The translations under genes were made by a program, and so were the position numbers. A stretch of 10,437 bases of DNA from Rhodospirillaceae bacterium. GTDB lineage: Bacteria > Pseudomonadota > Alphaproteobacteria > Rhodospirillales > 2-02-FULL-58-16. The notes under the pieces are model-generated. The model saw only the letters and a program-made list of their open reading frames with translations. It was not told the DNA's origin and ran no database searches. Location: contig JAUXMA010000028.1 in assembly GCA_030623425.1 (NCBI GenBank), positions 1-10,437 on the forward strand, given 5' to 3'. Positions 1 through 4,726 of this stretch are shown here, one piece after another (within the stretch, counting starts at the first letter, position 1; every line of letters begins with the position of its first letter).

Positions 1-6
1 AGCGTT

Positions 7-38
7 GCCCAGTAACTGAAAAGCCCGGTAATTGAAAA
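7..38. repeat. Two tandem copies of a 16-bp unit at the left edge
   Basis: Positions 7-22 and 23-38 are adjacent copies of GCCC(A/G)GTAA(C/T)TGAAAA, matching at 14 of 16 bases. The six bases before position 7 do not continue the unit, and copy 2 is followed by GACG, so the array is only two units long here. No function is assigned. It could be a chance duplication or a binding-site pair for whatever gene lies left of the window. Confidence 0.5.
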
Positions 39-97
39 GACGTTCCTCATCCGATTTTTAAATCCCGGCGGCGGCCTGGAAATTCACCAGGATTGAG

Positions 98-128
98 CCG
101 GCCTCGCGGCGGCGGCCCACTAGGCCGG
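98..128. terminator. Possible terminator-like hairpin of the gene left of the window
   Basis: CCGGCCT (98-104) and AGGCCGG (122-128) are perfect 7-bp inverted arms around a 17-nt GC-rich loop. They are followed by GTTTGTT, a weak T-rich tail when read on the plus strand. This could end a transcript entering from the left, but the loop is long and the T-run interrupted, so a chance GC-rich palindrome is also likely. Confidence 0.25.
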
Positions 129-297
129 GTTTGTTCGGGGACAACGAGAACCTTCGTAATGAATTTACATTGAAAACAATTTGCCGTCCTCCGGCCGTCT
201 TCCGTCGCCGCGTCCTTCCTTAAAGCTTGCCCTTAAGGCGTGATTTATCCGGCGCCGGCCGCTATACGGGAGCATCTGCGATTTTGGGTCGAGAACA

Positions 298-1278
298 ATG
301 ACGATATTGGTCACCGGCGCCGCCGGATTCATCGGCTATCATACGTCCCTGGCGTTACTCGACCGGGGGCAACGGGTGATCGGTGTCGATGACCTCAACG
401 ATTACTACGATGTGTCATTAAAGCAAGCCAGGCGCGACCGCCTGACGGCCAGGGGGGATTTTGTCTTCGAGCTTCTGGACATTGCCGATCGCCAAGCCAT
501 GGAAGCGCTTATCGACCGTTATCGGGACATCACCCGGGTTGTCCACATGGCGGCCCAGGCGGGGGTCCGCTATTCGCTGGTCAATCCCCACATCTATACC
601 CGCACCAACGTCGACGGGCACTTGGTTTTGCTGGAAGCCTGCCGCCGGCTGGAGCGGCTCGAACATTTGGTTTACGCCTCGTCGTCGGCGGTTTACGGAG
701 CCAACGTCAAGCTGCCGTTTTCGGTTGCCGATCGGGTCGACGCCCCGCTGTCGCTTTACGCCGCCACCAAGAAGTCGATGGAGATGATCAGTCATTCCTA
801 CGGCCATCTCTATCGGATGGCGCAGACAGGTCTCAGGTTTTTCACCGTTTACGGCCCTTGGGGACGGCCCGACATGGCGGCCGTCATTTTCATCCGTAAC
901 ATCTTAGCCGGCAAACCTATTCCTGTTTTCAACAGGGGCGACATGCGCCGCGATTTCACCTATATCGACGATGCCGTCGCCGGCATTCTCGGCTGCCTTG
1001 ATCACCCGCCCGCCGACGCCGGCGAGGAACCGCCCTGCAAGCTCTATAACATCGGCAACCACCGCTCGGTATCCCTGATGGATTACATCGGGCTGATCGA
1101 AACGGCGCTGGGAAAAAAGGCGGAAATGGAACTCATGCCGATGCAGCCCGGCGACGTTAAGGAAACCTTCGCCGACATCGCCGACGCCCGCCGGGATTTC
1201 GGTTTCGAGCCGAAAACCACCATCGAAGAGGGCATCCCCCGCTTGGTCGCTTGGTACAGGGACTTTTACGGGGATTAA
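298..1278 (+). CDS. NAD-dependent epimerase, probably UDP-glucuronate 4-epimerase
   Basis: Extended short-chain dehydrogenase/reductase expected to interconvert UDP-glucuronate and UDP-galacturonate in the cytoplasm, supplying sugar for LPS, capsule or exopolysaccharide. The N-terminal Rossmann motif GAAGFIG (residues 7-13) binds NAD. The catalytic triad is visible as the Ser run at 128-130 and Y154xxxK158. Stretches such as DDLNDYYD near residue 32 and YGPWGRPDMA followed by GDMRRDFTYIDD are typical of the UDP-GlcA 4-epimerase branch rather than GalE. The length of 326 aa fits the family. The ATG at 298 places the Rossmann motif correctly at the N-terminus, although its ribosome binding site is weak (GAGAA just upstream). 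The gene stands alone and converges on the NapF-like gene with 25 bp between the stops. No other glycan gene is in view, so exact substrate is inferred from motif resemblance. Confidence 0.9.
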   Translation: MTILVTGAAGFIGYHTSLALLDRGQRVIGVDDLNDYYDVSLKQARRDRLTARGDFVFELLDIADRQAMEALIDRYRDITRVVHMAAQAGVRYSLVNPHIYTRTNVDGHLVLLEACRRLERLEHLVYASSSAVYGANVKLPFSVADRVDAPLSLYAATKKSMEMISHSYGHLYRMAQTGLRFFTVYGPWGRPDMAAVIFIRNILAGKPIPVFNRGDMRRDFTYIDDAVAGILGCLDHPPADAGEEPPCKLYNIGNHRSVSLMDYIGLIETALGKKAEMELMPMQPGDVKETFADIADARRDFGFEPKTTIEEGIPRLVAWYRDFYGD

Positions 1279-1303
1279 CAGCCAATCCCGCGCCCCCGCC
1301 GGG

Positions 1304-1867
1304 TTACAGGGGTGTCGACGAAAGGGCCTTGGGTTGCGCCGGGCAGAAGAACACACAGGTTCCGCAACCCGTGCATTCGCCGGGGTCGAGTTCGGGTCCA
1401 TGGCCGCGTTGAAAAGTGATCGCCTTGCCCCGTAAAGGACAACGCTCGAAACAATAGCTGCAATCGGCATCAAAACCCTTATGCGCCAAGCAGTCCTCGG
1501 CGCGAAAAGCGATCTCGGCAATGCGCATCGTATCCGGCGTCTCTTTTTTCAAGGCGCCGGCCGGACAGACGTCGGAACAGACCAGCCCCTCGCACATGAC
1601 GCAAGGCGCTTCGTCCGCCTCGATTTGCGGGCTGTGCCCGGCCAGGGCAGTCTTCGGGCCGGTCATGCGGATGGCTCCGGCCGGGCAGGTGCTGGCGCAC
1701 TCGCCGCAACCGTCGCAAAGATGATGAAAGCGTTCCGGCGCCGCCGCGCCGGGCGGCCGGACGACCGCCGGCCAGCCATCGGGTCTTCGCCAATGGCCGC
1801 GGAGCAGATCACGGCGGTGGATTTTTCGTTTACGGGCCGGCACGGGGGTCGTTCCGATCGATGCCAT
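1304..1867 (-). CDS. napF: NapF-like polyferredoxin (four 4Fe-4S cysteine motifs)
   Basis: Cytoplasmic iron-sulfur protein resembling NapF, the accessory ferredoxin of periplasmic nitrate reductase systems, which is thought to act in NapA maturation or electron transfer. Four cysteine groups are visible: C51/54/57/61, C89/92/97/101, C136/139/143 (with C126 as a possible fourth ligand) and C165/168/171/175. The N-terminal HRRDLLRGHWRR element (residues 17-28) matches the basic RR-containing start of known NapF proteins. The length of 187 aa is slightly above E. coli NapF. The start is uncertain: the ATG at 1867 lacks a clear Shine-Dalgarno and overlaps the upstream small gene by 38 bp, while a GTG at 1843 (residue 9) would give a more NapF-like N-terminus and a 14-bp overlap. 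No napA, napB or napD is in the window, so this is an orphan copy and may serve another redox enzyme. Confidence 0.82.
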   Translation of the reverse strand: MASIGTTPVPARKRKIHRRDLLRGHWRRPDGWPAVVRPPGAAAPERFHHLCDGCGECASTCPAGAIRMTGPKTALAGHSPQIEADEAPCVMCEGLVCSDVCPAGALKKETPDTMRIAEIAFRAEDCLAHKGFDADCSYCFERCPLRGKAITFQRGHGPELDPGECTGCGTCVFFCPAQPKALSSTPL

Positions 1868-2048
1868 GAGGGTATCCCGCCCGCCGGCGCGTGAATTGGC
1901 GAAGCGCCGCCAATGTGATGGCCAGGGAAACCACGGCGATCACGGCCAGGACCGCGGCTACCGCGCGGCGATTTTTTTGGGCGGAATGTCGATCCGATCC
2001 GCAAGGCGGGCCCATGCGCGGCTGGCTTTCGAAAGGGTTTTTCAGCAT
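1830..2048 (-). CDS. Small single-span membrane protein, unknown function
   Basis: A 72-aa protein I do not recognise. Residues 1-28 are polar and basic. Residues 29-49 form one strongly hydrophobic helix of Ala, Val, Leu and Ile, followed by RQFTRRR (50-56), so the C-terminal tail is probably cytoplasmic. Support for it being real: the ATG overlaps the end of the ParA gene in the arrangement ATGCTGA, a classic coupling geometry, and it fills an otherwise empty gap in a tight operon. Its codons mostly end in G or C, like its neighbours. It runs 38 bp into the NapF-like gene as annotated. It has no independent ribosome binding site, so expression would depend on ParA translation. It might be a membrane anchor for ParA or NapF, but that is speculation. 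It does not read as NapE. Confidence 0.55.
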   Translation of the reverse strand: MLKNPFESQPRMGPPCGSDRHSAQKNRRAVAAVLAVIAVVSLAITLAALRQFTRRRAGYPHGIDRNDPRAGP

Positions 2049-2683
2049 CCAAGTTCGCTGATGCTTTCATCGACAAACGCCAGCAAGGGCCGCCAATCCT
2101 GAACAAAGTTTTCGGCCCGCTGGGTGCGCAAGTCGAACAGGCTGAGTCCGCAAACGGCGACGGCGGGATAGAACTGCGTGTCGCGCAAACGGGTCACCAC
2201 CCGGTGCCCCACACCGTCGAGGAACCCGTCCAAATGTTTCGCCGCCTTGGTCCGCGCCCGCAACCGGTTGCCGACGATCGCCACCGCCCGCTTGTTTTTG
2301 CGAATGGGCTTCAGTTTATCAAGCATCCCCAGGAAACGCCGCGTGGTGTTTTCGTCAAATACCGAAGGAAGCACCGGCAGGACGACGATATCGGCCATGC
2401 GGACAAGTTCCAGCAACCGTTTTCGCCGCAAGGCGGCCGGCGCGTCGATGACCAGGCGCTGGGTTTTTTTGGGAAGCGGCGAGAGGGTTTTCGTCCAGTC
2501 AACGGCGCTGACGGCGGCCGCCGATGGGGGGCGGCGCGAAGCCCAGCCGAGGCTCGATTTTTGCCGGTCGCAATCGGCAAGGACGGTCTTCAAACCGGTG
2601 TTGGCGAAAGCCCCGGCGAGATTGACGGCGATGGTGGTCTTGCCGCAGCCTCCCTTGCTGTTGGTGACGAGAACGCTCAGCAT
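2042..2683 (-). CDS. Orphan ParA/MinD-type ATPase (cargo-positioning type)
   Basis: Deviant-Walker-A P-loop ATPase of the ParA family. Such proteins dimerise with ATP, bind nucleoid DNA non-specifically and form gradients that move plasmids, chromosomes or protein cargo. Visible motifs are KGGCGKTT at 10-17, with signature lysine K10 and P-loop K15; the A' motif D37-x-D39; and the Walker B strand LVIDAPA ending at D80. At 213 aa it lacks the N-terminal DNA-binding domain of large plasmid ParA proteins and resembles small ParF/McdA-type ATPases. A strong Shine-Dalgarno (AAAGGAG, 6 nt before the ATG) overlaps the stop region of the CYTH-CHAD gene 12 bp upstream, so the two are very likely co-transcribed. 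No ParB gene and no recognisable parS site are present. This argues for a cargo other than chromosome or plasmid. The partner is inferred to be the CHAD protein or the small membrane protein. Confidence 0.88.
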   Translation of the reverse strand: MLSVLVTNSKGGCGKTTIAVNLAGAFANTGLKTVLADCDRQKSSLGWASRRPPSAAAVSAVDWTKTLSPLPKKTQRLVIDAPAALRRKRLLELVRMADIVVLPVLPSVFDENTTRRFLGMLDKLKPIRKNKRAVAIVGNRLRARTKAAKHLDGFLDGVGHRVVTRLRDTQFYPAVAVCGLSLFDLRTQRAENFVQDWRPLLAFVDESISELGC

Positions 2684-2695
2684 CCGCTGCTCCTT

Positions 2696-4264
2696 TTAGC
2701 CACGTTTCGACCAGAACGGTTTTAGCTTCATAAAGTCGCTCACCTCGGCGATGAGTTTGTTTTCGGATTGCGTCATGGCGCGGGTATGCCAACCTATGAC
2801 GATGCCGGCGGCACGGCGGCATTGCGGGACATCGCTGTCTTGGCACAGATCGCAGAGGCGCTGGAGCAAGTTTTCGGCGACGGCGATGTCGTTCAGATAG
2901 CCGAGGGAATCCTGGAGATCCGATAGCTTCCCGGAAAACCGTTTTGTCTTTTTTGGCGGAAAAAGCGAAGCGAAAAAATCGACGGCATAGCGCAGCCTCT
3001 TGACATCGATACGCAACCGGTGCCGTTCGGCGGGGGACATTTCGGCGATGCGCCGGCCTCTCTTACGGATCTTTTTGTGCCGCTTGGCGAGCTGGACGGA
3101 GGCAAGCTCGCCGACCGGGGCCAAGAGCGTTACCGAGGTTTCCGTTAACGGCTGGTCGCGCCAGGAGCGTTGGGCGAGCCACTGGCCGATCCGCAGCAGG
3201 AACTTTGAATAGCGTTCGCAACGAATCGCCTTCCGCGCCAAACGGCGTTGTCGGGTTGTTTCCTTGTCGAGCCCATTCAGCAAAACCCGAAAGGCCTTGT
3301 CGCCGGGGAATTGGGCGGCGACGGGTTGCAAGATTTCCATGCCAAACACATCCCAGTCCCGGACCGGCGCCAGTTGGCCGGTCAGCCATTTCACTTCGCC
3401 GACCATGGGTCGGTATTGCTCCGCAGGCAGAACATGCCGGTACAGCATCAGGGCCGAACGCAACCGGCGCAAGGCGACGCGCATCTGGTGAATGCCTTCC
3501 GGATCCTCGCTTTCCAGCACGCAGGCTTCGTTGGCCAGCATATGGTCAAGACAATGTTGGACGGTATGAAGCAGAGCTTCTTCGACGGTGGCGTCCGCCG
3601 ACAGGTCGATGGGAACGTCCTTTCGCCAACCGGGTCTTTCCCCCGACAGCAGCGCGTATCCTCGTTTCGCCTTGCTTATGGTGGACAGACGCAGCGGCAC
3701 CGACGGCAGGACTGCCATGGCCAGATCAAAAAGCCGATGCGGCGGCCCGGACTTGAGCTCCAGTTCCATTTCGCAGATGGGCTCCCTGGCCGCCGCCGCG
3801 ACGATCTCCCCGATATCGATATCGAGAGTGATTTCGCCGCCGCCCTCGAGGGTCAGCTGGCGGGAGGTGCGCTTGAACTCGGTGCGGAAAATCGGCTCCA
3901 ACTTGCCGGCCCGGGAGATGATGCGGCGCAGGCTTTCATCCTCGATCGCCGCAAGGACCGGATCTTCCGTCGGCACGGAGCTTTCCAATTCCTTGCGAAC
4001 GACAATTCCGCCGATATGGGCGGCCCTCGTCTTGACGCCCTGAACGTACCTGCCCGCGGTTTTCCGCACCCGCAGGGCAATGAACCTCTTGTGCAACGCC
4101 AAATCAGGGGAATCGTAATAGACGCTGATCAGGGTTCTGGTTCGAGGACGGCCCGACGACAGCGACTTGAAAATGGGCAGGTTTCGAAGGCGCGGGAGGT
4201 CTTCCGGCTGGAAAGAAAGCTTCAGCTCGATTTCATCTTGCGCCCCTCGTTCAAAAAAACTCAC
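2696..4264 (-). CDS. CYTH-CHAD protein (triphosphatase domain plus polyphosphate-associated CHAD domain)
   Basis: Two-domain protein of 522 aa with the layout of E. coli YgiF. The N-terminal CYTH/triphosphate-tunnel domain (about 1-210) carries the signature ExExK as E11, E13 and K15, and repeated charged strands such as RVRK and ELELK line the tunnel. Members hydrolyse inorganic triphosphate or other triphosphates with divalent metal. The C-terminal CHAD domain (about 228-515) is a helical repeat rich in His, Arg and Lys. Its two hallmark motifs are H259QMRVALRRLR and H415RLRIDVKRLRY. CHAD domains bind polyphosphate and have been localised to polyphosphate granules in Ralstonia. The start is a GTG preceded by GGGGA about 10 nt upstream, which puts ExExK at the expected N-terminal position. 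It leads the ParA gene by 12 bp. A 148-bp AT-rich gap upstream may hold its own promoter. Confidence 0.92.
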   Translation of the reverse strand: MSFFERGAQDEIELKLSFQPEDLPRLRNLPIFKSLSSGRPRTRTLISVYYDSPDLALHKRFIALRVRKTAGRYVQGVKTRAAHIGGIVVRKELESSVPTEDPVLAAIEDESLRRIISRAGKLEPIFRTEFKRTSRQLTLEGGGEITLDIDIGEIVAAAAREPICEMELELKSGPPHRLFDLAMAVLPSVPLRLSTISKAKRGYALLSGERPGWRKDVPIDLSADATVEEALLHTVQHCLDHMLANEACVLESEDPEGIHQMRVALRRLRSALMLYRHVLPAEQYRPMVGEVKWLTGQLAPVRDWDVFGMEILQPVAAQFPGDKAFRVLLNGLDKETTRQRRLARKAIRCERYSKFLLRIGQWLAQRSWRDQPLTETSVTLLAPVGELASVQLAKRHKKIRKRGRRIAEMSPAERHRLRIDVKRLRYAVDFFASLFPPKKTKRFSGKLSDLQDSLGYLNDIAVAENLLQRLCDLCQDSDVPQCRRAAGIVIGWHTRAMTQSENKLIAEVSDFMKLKPFWSKRG

Positions 4265-4295
4265 GGTTTATGTTTCCCCATTATTTACCGTCTTT

Positions 4296-4313
4296 ATATC
4301 GCGTTTTCGATAT
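4296..4313. repeat. Inverted repeat in the CYTH-CHAD leader
   Basis: ATATCG (4296-4301) and CGATAT (4308-4313) form a perfect 6-bp inverted repeat around CGTTTT. It lies between the candidate promoter and the start codon of the CYTH-CHAD gene, so it could be an operator or a small leader hairpin. It is short enough to occur by chance. Confidence 0.3.
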
Positions 4314-4324
4314 GCATTTGGATA

Positions 4325-4352
4325 CATATACTAGCCGATTTTCCGAAAGTAA
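4325..4352 (-). promoter_or_regulatory. Candidate promoter of the CYTH-CHAD/ParA operon
   Basis: Read on the minus strand, TTACTT (4352-4347) and TATATG (4330-4325) are separated by 16 nt and sit in the most AT-rich stretch of this region, about 60-90 bp before the GTG start. This is a loose sigma-70-like match, and the box sequences are imperfect. If used, the leader would be roughly 50 nt and include the inverted repeat at 4296-4313. Confidence 0.28.
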
Positions 4353-4412
4353 CTCCTCCTTCGCCTTCTTAAATCCGCTCCCGAACGGCCTTGCCTTCCC
4401 CGCAACCGGGCT

Positions 4413-4658
4413 TTACTCCTTGCCGTTAAGCATGCGTAGCGCCTTCAGTCCCTTCTTGCGGTGGGCCTGGTTGACCTTGAGCTTGGCGGTGAGTGCCTTG
4501 TTCCCCTTATCGCCCTGGGTGGCGGCGAGCTTCTTCTTCAGCCCGATTTGCTTTTTTTTCAGCTTTTTGAGGATCTTCTTGAGAGCGGCCTTTTTTTTCT
4601 TCTTGCTACCCAGGTCAAGGATGTCCTGGAGGGAATTAACGACAGTGCTGGTTTTCAT
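4413..4658 (-). CDS. Lysine-rich 81-aa basic protein, unknown function
   Basis: Of 81 residues, 24 are lysine and 2 arginine, against only 4 acidic residues, giving a net charge near +22. Residues 1-18 (MKTSTVVNSLQDILDLG) form a non-basic head. Residues 19-43 are dominated by lysine clusters (KKKKK, KK, KK, KKK, KKK) with Leu/Ile spaced as in an amphipathic or coiled-coil helix. A second basic helix spans about 51-75. The start at 4658 is chosen because the protein has a clean hydrophilic head there and GGAG/GAGAAAG purines lie upstream; an overlapping GTG at 4727 would add 23 unconvincing residues. It follows the phosphate cotransporter by 68 bp and precedes the CYTH-CHAD gene. Such polycations can bind DNA, RNA or polyphosphate. 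I recall similar small proteins in alphaproteobacteria only as uncharacterised. It contains two runs of eight A on its coding strand. Confidence 0.72.
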   Translation of the reverse strand: MKTSTVVNSLQDILDLGSKKKKKAALKKILKKLKKKQIGLKKKLAATQGDKGNKALTAKLKVNQAHRKKGLKALRMLNGKE

Positions 4659-4726
4659 GTCTTTCTCGCTCCGCTTTCCGGGTCGCCAAGACCGTCGTAG
4701 GGGTTCAATTTGGCTGACGCAGGCCA

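Larger units (their letters stand above)
1..297. other. Non-coding leader region before the epimerase gene
   Basis: I find no credible coding region here. It holds the 16-bp tandem repeat (7-38), the hairpin at 98-128, and an AT-richer stretch around 155-182 with a small palindrome ATTG-AAAA-CAAT (169-180). A perfect inverted repeat CCTTAA / TTAAGG lies at 218-223 and 233-238, separated by 9 nt, and could be a regulator site. No convincing -35/-10 pair is visible. The promoter of the epimerase gene presumably lies between about 150 and 280. Confidence 0.6.

Noticed and set aside
1279..1303. Terminator between the convergent epimerase and NapF-like genes
   Set aside because: The 25-bp gap is C-rich with no inverted repeat or T-run.
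1797..1816. RRDLLRG near the NapF-like N-terminus read as a twin-arginine export signal
   Set aside because: No hydrophobic stretch follows the arginines. The same basic element is present in cytoplasmic NapF proteins.
2042..2683. Chromosome or plasmid partition locus (parABS)
   Set aside because: There is no ParB gene next to it and I saw no parS-like palindrome in the window. The ATPase is better described as an orphan ParA.
3248..4372. Plus-strand open frame opposite the CYTH-CHAD gene
   Set aside because: It has no motif or ribosome site, and the opposite strand carries the CYTH and CHAD signatures over the whole length.
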